Origin: Byssochlamys sp. IMV 00236
Taxonomy: Eukaryota > Ascomycota > Eurotiomycetes > Eurotiales > Thermoascaceae
DNA length: 64,000 nt
Reading direction: 5' to 3'
NCBI GenBank assembly: GCA_001931875.2
Contig: MSJH02000798.1
Span: forward strand, 1 to 64,000
Made by a program: the position numbers and the translations under genes. Shown one piece after another: positions 37,319 through 47,847 of the stretch. How positions within the stretch are numbered: the stretch's first letter is position 1; the number at the start of each line of letters is the position of its first letter. The notes under the pieces are model-generated. The model made no database searches. It was not told the origin of the DNA and saw nothing but the letters and a program-made list of their open reading frames with translations.

Positions 37319-38913
37319 TTACAGTCTGGAGCCGTTGCGTTCGGGGATATCCTCAATCTTGTTGGGGATTTCCTCCGCTCTCATCTTGCCCTCGAGGATT
37401 CCTGCGGAGGGATTAGTCGCTGAGCTGAGATATTGATCAAGGAGCAGGAGTGGTTCACTTACTTTGGACGGCGGTAAACAGGGGGAATTCTTCCTCGAGT
37501 CCCTGCTTCTTCAGGAACTTGTTGACCTCCTCAGCGGTCGATGTACCCTGGAGCTTCTGTCCATTGAGCTCTGCCTTTTCGACCTCCTCGATGCTCTGGC
37601 CCCTCTGGACGCTTAACTTGGCACAGCGGAAGTTACGACCGCCGTTGCAGCTAGTGATCAGATCTGCCACACCCGCACTTTCTTGCAAGAATGTCTTGGA
37701 GTCAATGGTGGCGCCGAAGAATCGTTCACCAAACTTCACCATCTCCAGCAGGCCAACGCGCATAACAGCTGCCTTTGCATTGTCACCCCAGCCCAAGCCT
37801 TCGACCCAACCGGCGGCCAGAGCGATTATGTTCTTGAGAGCACCTCCCAGTGAGACTCCCGCGACATCGTCCACAACACGAACGTGGAAATAAGGGCGGT
37901 GGAAGAGGGTCTTCCACAGAGTGTGGTCAACAGGGGGGTACTCGTTTGGCAGTGCGCGCAGCTTCACCTCCGCGAACTGGCCCGAGGTGTCCTTGTGCTC
38001 GAAATGGATCACGTCCTCTGAGGACGCCGAGGGCGACGGGGCCTTAGAGTCCAAGGGGGGCGAGTGATAGGCAATACTGGTCTCAGACCAGAGCTCCTTC
38101 GCAACCTCAGTTGCAATATTCGCGCCAGAGAGCGCACCACAGTAGATTCCGAGCTTCTTGCCAATGGTCTCCGAGAACAGGCTCACACCTTCCTCATTCA
38201 CGTCGACACCCTTAATGCAGGAGATACCACGGGCGTACGGCAAGATCTTCCCCTTCAGCTGGTCGCAGATCTTGATGATGAACTGGTGTGGCACGTTGAA
38301 GATCAGGATGGTCGCATCGCGGACTGCGTCTTCCACCGAAGGGTTGGCGTGCAAGTTCGGGGGCAGCGCAATCCCGGGCAGGTACTTGATGTTCTCGTGG
38401 AAGTGGTTAATGACCTCCGTCAAGTTCTGTGGCCCCTGGCAGAGAGGGTCGGAGGGGTCGTAGTGCTTCGAGTCCTTGGGTACTTCCACCTTCTCCTCGA
38501 ACACCCACATCTGCACATCCCGCTGGAAAGTATCACTGTGTGCGGCTGTGTTCTCAGCAGCGATCTTTGCAATGGCCGAACCCCTGTATTTTTGTCAGCT
38601 CTCCTGCGCCCTGTCTTCTCCCCCATGTGGTTGGTTCTGCTTACCAGTTTCCAGAACCGATAACGGCCACCTTGTGCTTGCGCTGGTAGGTTTGAGACGG
38701 CATCTTGTCGGGTAATGGAGCGTATGTTGTGAACGATTGGGACAAACTACGTTGGAATCGTAGCGCTGAGGCAAGAACGGGGGATTTATGGTGATCAGGG
38801 CGTTTCGAGGGGGGCAATGAGTTACAGCACCTGGTGGTCAGGAACCGCTGTAATAAGAGCTTGGGTCGAGGAAATAACGTCCGAGCAGGAAGCCAACGCA
38901 CTGACACGGTCAT
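37319..38913 (-). CDS. NAD-dependent glycerol-3-phosphate dehydrogenase (GPD1/GPD2 type) with N-terminal extension
   Basis: Three exons, minus strand: 38913 (or 38703)-38645, 38583-37463, 37401-37319. Reduces dihydroxyacetone phosphate to glycerol 3-phosphate for glycerol and lipid synthesis and redox balance. Blocks: [17 protein letters not shown] (dinucleotide fold, split by intron 1), [65 protein letters not shown] (catalytic Lys region) and [17 protein letters not shown]. Two in-frame ATGs are possible: 38703 gives 420 aa with the usual cytosolic start ([12 protein letters not shown]), while 38913 gives 490 aa with a 70-residue Arg-rich, acid-poor leader ([20 protein letters not shown]) like a mitochondrial presequence. 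This recalls the putative mitochondrial fungal isoform (GfdB-like). Which start is used, or both, is not decided by sequence. Confidence 0.95.
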
Positions 38914-40746
38914 CCAAAGGACGATAATAGAGTGGAGAGGATTAATTAAATCACAGTGATTTCACAGGGGCAGAGTTGGATTAATTATAGCCAGGAATCC
39001 GTGATGTCAAGTGTGCCAGAGAATAAGTTAAGGACAACCAACACTGGGAAAGATCCCGGACCAGCAATACAGCTACGTCAGTTGTGGGCCGCTTTTTTTT
39101 CTAGGGTCCTCCAGCACGCACGTGAGTGGTGTACCGAATGCGGCACCGATCTTATCGCCTCGGTGAGGGGAGAGAGAGATTTGGAGTTCGGACCACTGTG
39201 CTCAGAAGAGAGAGATCTACATATCGTTCATAACTAATTCACTTGTGAGCTCTGATGGTCTGCTCGACAACCGAGGGAACTCCAGATGAACACGGAGTCC
39301 ATGCCTATATTACCCGATATGATCAACTTCCGCAGAACGGATACGGAATAGCCTGGTAGAACAAGGGCGCAGGCAACTAGATTATTATGAATTTACAATG
39401 CTATTCAGTACCTAACTAACTATGTCCTGAAATGACAATTAGTATCTGCATCTGCAAACACAGTTAGCTCTTTATTTACAATGGGGTATCTCTATCCATG
39501 GCTAGGTACATAGCCACGTAAAGACCTAGACAGTAGCAATCACTTCATGGCAGTCCATTAAGTAGAGTATGGAAGAGTAAACGAAGAAAGTTATCAAAGA
39601 CAAATAATCCAATTGGATACATCAATCAATACTATGACCATAAGCAACTGCTGGCCAATAGCCAGCATAAAAGTGCCTTGTCACGCGACTACCAATAGCC
39701 AGTTATAAACGATAGATATAGAAATTCAAGCAGATAAACAGACCAAGAAATGTTAGATATGATAACCGCTATCACCGACTGAGTAGTCTAAACACCATGG
39801 ATCGATCTATCAAGTATATTACTGTCGTTCATGTATTTTTGAGCCAATATATCGAGGACCTAATTGAAAAGCATTACACATGAGCCGCATCGGTCGGACA
39901 TTAACGGCGACAAATCCCGACCGACGTTCCTCGATGCCTCATTGTCGCTGAAAACATCTTCTACGAGCTTGCAATGACGTATCTTGAACGCAGCAAAGAG
40001 CTATCCGGTATGCTGAGCCGTTTTTCGATATTTCAAACACATACTTACGCGGCGGGGCGTCCCCGCTGAATTGGTGCGGAGAAGGTTGGAGTGCGGAGTA
40101 ATTGGATCGTCTGCTCCTCAGAGATGAGCCCAGTGAGGATACTCAGACTGGTTGCGGATGAGGCAGCTCGGCCATGGGCAAAGGTCACCATGCGCGGTGA
40201 TGTAGATCAGAAGGACCGCCACGGGCACACATCAACCAAGCGATTCTTCAGATTCGTGGAGGTGAAAGAGCAGATCGCATAGACCGTGGATTAGACGCAT
40301 ACTTGAGACGGGATCTAAAAGATGGATTGAAGGTAAAGGGCCTGGGGTTATCGTTATGCCCGCACGCCTTCATCTCGGTCAACCAACAGAGGTACTATTG
40401 CCTAAGATTCGAAAGCTGTGGGACAAGAGCGTCAAGTTCTGCAGCAACAGCGACGGCCCGACATGGGTACATGCAAGACATCTGGGTTGCCGGGGATATG
40501 CAAAGGTGTATACGTATTGCAGCTTGAGTAGGAAAGGCATGCTTCAGTCAGCAGTAAATATGGTAGAGATGGGTTGGACTGAAGAGGAAGTAAATGCTGC
40601 AATTGCAGATGAGCTGAAAGCCATAGACGCTGGTGATGAACAGACTGGATTAGCAGTGTTATCTCCACCGTATGCTACGCATGATGCGCGTCTATCATAC
40701 AGACGGAGAAGAAACGGGTGATGTATAGAGTAAGACAGGGAGTAGA
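38914..40746. other. Gene-poor stretch left of the MITE
   Basis: About 1.8 kb. The open frame 40356-40721 (plus, ATG, 121 codons) and fragments at 39930-40020 and 40091-40282 have mild coding character but no recognised domain and no consistent splicing between them; they could be remnants of a decayed gene. 39400-39850 is AT-rich with nothing recognised. Confidence 0.35.
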
Positions 40747-41129
40747 TACAGTAAATCCTCGCTATAACGACCCTACCTATAACGAATTTTTCGCTGTAAC
40801 GAACTGAACAGCGTGTCTAATTCAAACCCCCATACAAAATTCGTTAAATCTGCCCTATAACGAAATTCGGTACAAATCCCTAGCTGGCCGTCATTTTTGT
40901 ATGGGGGATTCGTTATAACAAGTAACATGTCACGTGTAAAAATCCTCAAATAGCCAATAAAATCCCTTTATTTTCAGGTATCTATTACATAATATTGAAA
41001 AATTTCACCCCTTTACCATGATCACATGACGTAAATTACCTTTCCCTAATATTTGATATAACGAATACCACGCTATAACGAACAAAAGTGCCGGTCTGAT
41101 TCAATTCGTTATAGCGAGGATTTACTGTA
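40747..41129. mobile_element. Pogo/Tc1-mariner-type MITE with perfect terminal inverted repeats
   Basis: A 383-bp element bounded by TA dinucleotides (target duplication) with perfect inverted ends: TACAGTAAATCCTCGCTATA... from 40747 and its exact reverse complement ending at 41129, 24 bp including the TA. The repeat proper starts CAGT, as in the pogo superfamily. It has no coding capacity. ATAACGA boxes recur inside (for example near 40765, 40780, 40857, 41056 and 41075), and a second, internal inverted pair, CCCCATACAAAA (about 40827-40838) and TTTTGTATGGGG (about 40894-40905), forms a hairpin. Perfect ends suggest recent or ongoing mobilisation by a transposase encoded elsewhere. Confidence 0.93.
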
Positions 41130-41346
41130 CTCAGAATTAACCGTCGGCTAGAAGACTACAGTCCTCAGTCAAAAAACAACCTAAGCTCCTCCTTGTGAAT
41201 ACAAAGCAACCGATATCCACAGTCATGTGATGGGAATTATGTGATTAGTCATCGAATGCGGAGCCCCACCGGGCACAGCATACTCTATTCAGTGTATGAT
41301 CTGTGGAACTTTCGGAGCAGATAATATTGCAACGACTTCTTGAAGC

Positions 41347-41900
41347 ATGGTAAGTCAAACTCGATCAGATAGTAGTATTTATACTGACTCTACAAGGCCC
41401 CTATACGCCCGAAGCAGCGGCAGACGTCCGCGAAGAAAACCGCCAGCGGACGAGGCGCGCTTTTCGAAGACGAGTTCCGTACAACGAAAAAAGACAAGCG
41501 CACCATCAAGCATTCCACCTTCGTTTCCAAGATCGAAAAGACCAATTCCAAGCCTGCCAAGCGGAGACGTGCCTCAAAAAAGCTCGTCGCTAACCTGGAC
41601 TCGTTGGCCGATGCGCTACCAGATGCTGAGGAGACGGAACAAAATGGAGGCAACAGTCAGGTCAACATCATCAAGCATAAAACGTTGAAAACTCGGCCGG
41701 GCGCGATGAAGAGGAAGGAAAAGCTTGAAAAGATTGAACGAGATCGATTCGTAAAGAACATGGCTCAGTTGGCGGGCGTGGAAGCTGCAGCAGCAAAGTC
41801 AGACACCAATGCGGAGCAGCCTTCGGTGTCGAACCGGTTCGCAGCGCTGAGGAACTTCATCTCGCAGACGATGGAGCAGCAGCCGGTGTTCAAGAAGTGA
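41347..41900 (+). CDS. slx9: Slx9-like ribosome biogenesis protein
   Basis: Two exons: 41347-41349 (the ATG alone) and 41397-41900, giving 168 aa. The second exon opens in frame right after a CTACAAG acceptor and yields APIRPKQRQTSAKKTASGRG...LFEDEF, the start expected for this family; without the micro-exon no upstream ATG exists in that frame. Highly basic N-terminus (KKDKRTIKHSTFVSKI), central acidic hinge (DALPDAEETEQNGG), then NIIKHKTLKTRPGAMKRKEKLEKIERDRF and the C-terminal FAALRNFISQTMEQQP motif. Established role in yeast: part of the 90S/pre-40S particle, needed for ITS1 processing and small-subunit export, nucleolar. The MITE ends only about 217 bp upstream of the ATG, so it sits in or near this promoter. 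Confidence 0.9.
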
Positions 41901-42993
41901 ACTCCTACGGCTATGTCCGAGATTTTGCATCTCGGTTCCTTTTTTCACTTATGCCATACCTTTTCAGGGATTGGTTCTGTCGACGCGACATCTCAAATTG
42001 CGCGACTGAATAGTCTTCCCAGGGTTGCACAATTTCCCTCGATCATTACTTCGAAGACTAGGGACTCCTTCAGCAACTCATGCCGGGTCATCGAAGCGTT
42101 GCGGCCACGCCCGTTGATACCCATGGAGAACTAGTCCGCTTAAAAATTTGTGCGGCTGCGATAAACCAGTGTAAACCCGACTAGGGAGAGACTACACGAG
42201 GTTTCTGGATATGATATGTCATGTATCCGAATAGAAGGGCGGAATGAACAAAAGATTATCCTTTTAACTACGAAAGAATAAAAGTAAAAAACTAATCTTG
42301 AAGCTGCTTGCTTGCTGTTATTGACCGGACTGGAGTTCGATCCTGGGAGCTTATCAGAACATTATCAAACGTTAACGATACGTGATAACCAATTATTTCC
42401 TCCGACCACTTGTTGAAATCACGTGCTCTCGCTTCGCTTCATAATGTAGAGACATTCATAAATGGCTAATTCTGGTATCAGAGACAGTTCGAATGGTAAA
42501 ATAGAGAGCTGCGATGTACTTTAGTTCGAATAAAAATCGTAGTTGAATTTTAAGTACATTCCTGATCGGCACTAGAGACCTTTCCGTTAGGGAGTTTTGT
42601 TCCAACCACTCATTTCAATCCCAGGTAGTGTATATATATCTCTTGTATTTGGGACTGCGCTTACGCTGCAGGCCCTCTTTTTAGGATATCAACCACATTT
42701 CTGGCCCAATCATCGGAACCATGGGGAGAGACAGACACACTTGCCACATCGTCCCTTGTCTTGACTGCGCTGGCGCGGGGTTCTGAGTAGAAATGAAACC
42801 ACCTGCAAGAACGCCCAGGTCGTTTGGCCTCGCAACATTGACAGTTCAAGTACTCCTGTATATCTGGATATTCTTTGATGAAAGATGGCCTGGCGCAGCA
42901 GACTCAGTTAGCAGTATTGGATACTGCAGAGGAGATCAATGTTTATCGCTCGAACAAGGGTAACCCCCGTTCTTACCAACAGAAGAACCGGCC
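41901..42993. other. Intergenic, no gene seen
   Basis: About 1.1 kb. A tRNA-like B-box string (GTTCGATCC near 42337) is not supported by stems. A TATATATA at about 42632-42639 could belong to the promoter of the gene starting at 42994, about 355 bp further on. A short minus frame at 42661-42849 is unconvincing. Confidence 0.4.
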
Positions 42994-43712
42994 ATGGGGT
43001 CCGTAAAGTCTTGTTTTAGCACGGAGGACCTCATGCAAGGTAAGCAACAGAATCACTGCAAATCAGAGGCACAGCATAGACTAATAGATGAATATCCTGA
43101 GAGATAGGCCTGAAAACACTGAACAACGAAATGGGAAAAGACGAGATGCTGGCAGCGTTCGCACCCATCACCTTCTTATCCACCGGGGGCTTCCTTGCTC
43201 TCCGCTTCCTGAAGAACCGCCAAAGCACTGGTGATCTCGATTATCTCCTCGAACCGGAGTGGTCTAGAGACAACGACATCAAGGCACCCCTGCATGATGC
43301 TATAAAGAGAGTCACGAGACGTCTAAACTTTGCCGATGACTGGCTCAACGACGAAATGGCCTTTTTTGTCCCCCTACGCTCTCGAAAACACTTATTCGAC
43401 GAGGCTCAAAAACAAAATATTGTCCTTTGGCAGGGAAAGAACCTGCGCATTCTAGCCGTGCCACTGGAGTGGGCGCTGGAGCGAAAGTTGAGACGAATCC
43501 ATGCTGGAGCTCAGGGACCGAAACGAGGGGCAGACATAAGTGACGCCGTCGCCTTGTTGAAACATATCAGGGACCGAAACGGAGGCAGATTAGACAGGGA
43601 GCGCATCCGGACTTTCAGCATGTGCTCATATGAACCGCCACCAAACCGACAGACCATGGATCTTATCGCCTTCGCATATCGAAGGAAGTACAAAGAGGAA
43701 GTTTTCGTTTAA
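42994..43712 (+). CDS. Putative nucleotidyltransferase-fold (MNT/AbiEii-like) protein, 216 aa
   Basis: Two exons: 42994-43039 and 43108-43712, with the ATG in good context (GCCATGG). After the leader MGSVKSCFSTEDLMQGLKTLNNE, residues about 32-62 read ITFLSTGGFLALRFLKNRQSTGDLDYLLEP. This has the GG(x)nAL...R(x)TxDxD layout of minimal nucleotidyltransferases, with the candidate metal-binding Asp pair in GDLDYLL. A later block (NIVLWQGKNLRILAVPLEWALERKLRRI) matches the position where related proteins carry the third carboxylate and a helical C-half. Known relatives transfer nucleotides to proteins, RNA or drugs, and include bacterial type IV toxin-antitoxin partners; many fungal copies have no assigned job. 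Substrate unknown. Convergent with the next gene, with a 235-bp gap. Confidence 0.8.
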
Positions 43713-43947
43713 ATTGCCGAAGTTACTCACGACACGACCATGGCACTTGTACTGAAATCACTGGACGAGAGCTTTTGTTCGTCTTTCACGATATCCCTTT
43801 GGGGTCGGCGTATAGTTGGAATCCATGAGCAGATTGACAATCGACACGCGGGCAGATGTGGAACAGTGGCTGTGAATGCACTGACACTACCATGCAGCCC
43901 TTGGAACCCAGGAAAAGTACTCAAATAGCCGATAAGGCGGTTTCTTT

Positions 43948-44709
43948 TCAGACTGTGTAGAAATAGCCTGTGTTGGTGACGATGTTTCGTTTTGCGAATA
44001 TTGAGCTCTCGCCATCGGGTTCAAGCACCAATCTGCCCGACGAGTCAAGCATCTCTGCTGGCAGGTCTGCAATCGACATCAAATCAATGGCAGGGACATG
44101 TTCAGTCCAGAAAGGTCCTTTTTCTGGGACAAACGGTGGGAGCGGATCGTCGATCGACTCGCGGTAGATTCCTTTCCCGTTGCGCCTCATCCCAATACTT
44201 AGTCGCCAGTTAACGGCCTCAACAAGCTCCTCTATGATACAGGCGATAATGGCGTATCGTACTGGATCATCATCATGGGGATCTGGGATCTGGCCCAACG
44301 CCCATGACTTCCCAGCCTGTTTGAAGAAGTATTCAACCTCCTGCCACATTGCAATATGATGTCTCGCTGCCATAATCTCGTATATCCTGTAGACAGCCCG
44401 GATCGGAGTATCTCTCCAACGCCAGACCGGTATTGAGCGCATCTGCTTCAGGTTCCTAGCTTCCATTCGGGTCTGGAGCAGAGCGGTGTTGTTCATCATA
44501 GTCCTGAACGAGACCTGGTCGGGTAGAGGAAAGTACCATGATGGTAGAGGGATAAAGAGGCAAAACAAAGCTAACCAAGGATGTTGATGACAAGACCTGA
44601 GACGTTGAGCGCTTGCACGCAGTTGCAGCGGCGTCTCGAAATTGCGGACGAACCTGCGCAGGCGATATCGCCAGGTTATCCGTGGTTTTTGTCGGCCATT
44701 GGATGGCAT
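43948..44709 (-). CDS. Hypothetical protein, 253 aa
   Basis: Single open frame. I do not recognise a family. Seen: a basic N-terminus (RQKPRITWRYRLRRFVRNFE), one hydrophobic stretch (WLALFCLFIPLPSWYFPLP, about residues 45-63), then a well-formed globular part with conserved-looking aromatic/charged blocks (RSIPVWRWRDTPIRAVYRIYEIM, HHIAMWQEVEYFFKQAGKSWALG, YAIIACIIEELVEAVNWRLSIGM). The hydrophobic stretch could be a membrane anchor. The more natural start may be the MM at 44499/44496, which would drop it. The ATG at 44709 faces the CnxF gene across about 300 bp, so the two probably share a divergent promoter. Confidence 0.7.
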   Translation of the reverse strand: MPSNGRQKPRITWRYRLRRFVRNFETPLQLRASAQRLRSCHQHPWLALFCLFIPLPSWYFPLPDQVSFRTMMNNTALLQTRMEARNLKQMRSIPVWRWRDTPIRAVYRIYEIMAARHHIAMWQEVEYFFKQAGKSWALGQIPDPHDDDPVRYAIIACIIEELVEAVNWRLSIGMRRNGKGIYRESIDDPLPPFVPEKGPFWTEHVPAIDLMSIADLPAEMLDSSGRLVLEPDGESSIFAKRNIVTNTGYFYTV

Positions 44710-45013
44710 GTGTACAGCACCCAGAGTGAGCCCGGGACGTCAGAGCGGGTTTACGCTTCCTTTATCGTAGAGAATGAACATGGCCTTTCGAGCAGCTATT
44801 TACAACGATCAATAAATAAATATATGGAATAGAACAAGGATGGGCGGTGAACCCTCGCACTACTAAAGGCGGGTCCGTAAGTTGACGATCAAAAATGGCA
44901 TAGCGCAATTTCGCAAAGGCTATCGATAAGGTCGGAAAAGCATCAACCCCGCGAGCCTTGTTCGTTTGGTTGAATTATTCCTTTTCTTCTATTGCGCGAT
45001 CGAGGCACCAAGC
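44710..45013. promoter_or_regulatory. Divergent promoter between the hypothetical gene and cnxF
   Basis: 304 bp between two outward-facing start codons. An AT-rich core (ATAAATAAATATATGG around 44811-44826) lies near the middle-left and a CT-rich patch sits just before the CnxF start. No specific operator recognised. Confidence 0.45.
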
Positions 45014-46623
45014 ATGGATGATCTAGAGTCCACGTGCGCTTCACTGCGCGCGCAAATTACAGAGACAGAAACACGGTTGGCAGCCCTCAAACGCCAACTA
45101 GACAGTGCCGAGAAGACCCTTGCAGAGAAAGGAACGAACGAAACGTCCGCTGCGACGTCAGACGGACAGCAGAGCCCACGGAAATGGCCACTTCTTGCAG
45201 AGGAGTATAGAAGGTACGGTAGACAGATGATTGTGCCGCAGATTGGACTACAGGGTAGGGTGTTTCTTTCCTCTTCATTTGTTCGGCGCCTGTGCTAAGT
45301 CTACCGGAATAGGTCAGTTGAAGCTTCGTTCATCATCAGTATTGATCGTCGGAGCTGGAGGTTTGGGATGTCCTGCAGCTCAGTATCTGGCGGGAGCAGG
45401 GGTCGGCACACTGGGCTTGGTGGATGGAGATGTCGTTGAACACTCAAACCTGCACCGCCAGGTTCTACATCGGACAAGGAACGTGGGCAAATTGAAGGTA
45501 GATAGTGCGATCGAGTCTCTTAAGGAGTATGGGCCCGTTTATATTTCCATACATCAGCTATTACACAGTATACTGATTCGTATCCACTGAACTTAGGCTC
45601 AACCCGCACCCGAAGTATGTAGCTCATCGAGCTCACCTTACTCCCGAAGATGCACCAAAAATCTTCAAGAATTACGACATAATTCTGGACTGCACAGATA
45701 ACCCTGCTACACGATACTTGATCTCTGATACGGCAGTTCTCTTGGGAAAGCCGCTTGTTTCGGCTTCTGCGTTGAGAACAGAGGGTCAGCTCATGGTGTT
45801 GAACAATCCGCCTAAACCCCCTGGTGAGAAGTCCGGGGGACCCTGCTACCGCTGTGTTTTCCCCAAGCCTCCACCTGCAGATAGCGTTGTGAGCTGTGCA
45901 GATGGTGGGATCCTAGGTCCGGTGGTCGGAACTATGGGAGTGTTGCAAGCGTTGGAAGCCATCAAGGTCATCACCGGTTACGGCTCCGCAGACAATGCGA
46001 ATGGGGGACTGCCTGCCTCCCCCTCTCTACACATATTCTCCGCATACTCTTCGCCCCCGTTCCGCACAATCCGTCTTAGACCGCGCCGTGCGAATTGCGC
46101 AGCTTGCTCGGCCGATGCCACCGTATCACTCGAATCTCTTCGCAGTGGCTCTACAGATTATGTCCTTTTCTGTGGTTCAGCGACTGCTCCCTCACTGCTG
46201 TCTCCAGAAGAGCGTATCTCAGCTAAGGAGCTCCAGAAGACGTTCGGTGACGGAACAGATGGGTTTGAGAACCGCGGACCTCATACAGTCATAGATGTGC
46301 GTGACAATGTCCAATTTGACATATGCAGTTTGGATAAAAGCGTGAACATACCAATCTCCAAAATCTTGTCGTCTGCACCACAGCCCACATCCCATGATGG
46401 AAGGGAGCAATCCGGCCTTCCTGATTGGGTCCCTGCAGAAATAGCAACCGGCTCTGAGGGTCCGATATACGTAGTGTGTCGACTGGGAAACGATTCTCAA
46501 GTGGCTGTCAAGAAGCTCAAGGAGCTGGGTCTTGACAGAGAGGGATCCAGATTCATCGGGGATATCCGCGGGGGTCTGCGCGCATGGCGGGATGAGGTCG
46601 ACCCGGAATTTCCGGATTATTGA
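45014..46623 (+). CDS. cnxF: Adenylyltransferase and sulfurtransferase Uba4/MOCS3 (CnxF)
   Basis: Three exons: 45014-45254, 45313-45526, 45597-46623, giving 493 aa. An N-terminal coiled coil (about 1-40) is followed by the E1-like ThiF/MoeB domain ([21 protein letters not shown] loop [42 protein letters not shown]), zinc ligands in CYRCVFP and NCAAC, and a catalytic-Cys region [15 protein letters not shown]. The C-terminal rhodanese domain (about 380-490) has the active-site Cys in [10 protein letters not shown]. It adenylates then thiocarboxylates the small sulfur carriers: molybdopterin synthase small subunit for molybdenum cofactor, and Urm1 for tRNA wobble-uridine thiolation. Named CnxF in Aspergillus nidulans, where loss abolishes nitrate reductase and xanthine dehydrogenase activity. 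Confidence 0.95.
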
Positions 46624-46880
46624 AGACCTCTACATCGACTCCTGTCGCAGATGTGGCTGCAAGTCATGTTATCGGATTCTGGGATCAACAGATGTCGATT
46701 GAATTATATAACATGTGAATCATATACACATTTCAGACGCTGTCGTCAATTGAACCCATCACTTTGTTACTTCCAGTGATGTAGCAGATAAGCCCATTAA
46801 AAATTAGATTATATGCAAGCATGGTCATCAACATAGGGGTATCACGTATTTCGGAAGAAAAGTCCAAGAGTATAGTATGC

Positions 46881-47847
46881 TCATGCGGTAACATTCACAG
46901 GCGCATTTTCCAACCACGCCCAGTCGACCGTCACCCTCCCCTGCTCGAGATTGGCCAATTTGGAAAAGACACTGCGCGTAGTGTCGATATCAGTCGCTTT
47001 GCAGCCGACGCCTGGGTATGACAAATTCGTTAGCCTCCGTTCAATTCATATATCCACCATACCATGGAAGTGGAAAGCCAAAGGCCAAGCATACATCTAT
47101 CTACAACCTTGACATCCACACTCTTGCCATCTCGTCGTAGTCGAATCTTCAGTCCGCAAAGCGGATTCTGATTCGGATCCGAACCTCTCGAGGCAGCGTC
47201 AAAGACCAGATGTGATACTGCGCAGATGGACTCTGAACCGGAACTGGTGATGCCGCAGGATCCGAGACCCGGGTCGTAGTAGGTTAGGTCGCCTGTGTAA
47301 GGGCCACCATGCGAGGTGGGTAAGGGGAGGTTGGAGACGCCACTACTGGTAAGAGTATGTATTAGTATAAAAAGAAAGGAGGTCCAGGAATATTACAGAT
47401 GATGTATGTGATGAACGATATAAATAAGAAAGAAAAAAAAAAAAAAAAAANNNNNNNNNNNNNNNNNNNNATCTGCGCAAAAACTTACTTCTTCCCCACG
47501 GTCAAGCCTACAGCAAGACCAATGATCAGAGCCAAGAGTATGACAGCTCCAATTCCACCTAGGAGTAATAGACGTTTTCGTCTGTTATTTGCGAAAGGCA
47601 ATTTGATCGTCTTTTTGAAGATCGTGAATTCGCTCAACGCGACCCATTTTGGGGTTGTCTTTTCGCTGTCGTCGCGGTAGGTATGCGAGATGTCGCCGGT
47701 GTCATCTGGAGTCACGACTGGGGCCGTTGTCGCAGCTGGAGCATGCGATGTCTGTGCTGCCGCTGTTGCTCCAACTGGTTTACGCTTGGGGACCGAGGCC
47801 AGTGGGTGCTGCTGCGGCCGGTTCTGTTCGATATCGCGTTGTTCCAT
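46881..47847 (-). CDS. Membrane-tethered expansin-like (double-psi beta-barrel) protein
   Basis: Three exons, minus strand: 47847-47489, 47345-47095, 47011-46881, giving 246 aa. Residues 1 to about 92 are hydrophilic; about 93-118 (NNRRKRLLLLGGIGAVILLALIIG...) form one membrane span with basic residues on the N side, so a type II protein with the C-terminus outside the cytosol. The C-terminal part is a DPBB/RlpA-like domain: GDLTYYDPGLGSCGITSS, CAVSHLVFDA, NPLCGLKIRLRRDG, VKVVDRC-VGC (split by intron 2) and the ending VTVDWAWLEN. Cysteines match the expansin-like pattern. Family members loosen or bind polysaccharide walls or act as secreted effectors; fungal anchored forms are uncharacterised. 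Intron 1 holds a poly-A tract (plus strand) and the assembly gap, so its length is not known, but exon phases join correctly. Confidence 0.88.
47451..47470. other. Assembly gap (20 N) beside a poly-A tract
   Basis: Twenty N follow directly on a run of about 18 A at 47433-47450. The tract probably broke the assembly. It falls inside intron 1 of the expansin-like gene, so no coding base seems lost, but the true size is unknown. Confidence 0.98.

Noticed and set aside
38064..38663. 199-codon plus-strand frame
   Set aside because: Antisense shadow of glycerol-3-phosphate dehydrogenase.
40356..40721. 121-codon plus-strand open frame with ATG
   Set aside because: No domain or homologue recognised, overlaps an open minus frame, and the flanks do not give consistent exons. 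Possibly a decayed gene fragment; not called.
42325..42360. tRNA-like string GTTCGATCC
   Set aside because: No pairing T stem or acceptor stem and no upstream A box.
47441..47490. Open frame running through the N gap
   Set aside because: Artefact of undefined bases beside a poly-A tract; the region is intron on the minus strand.
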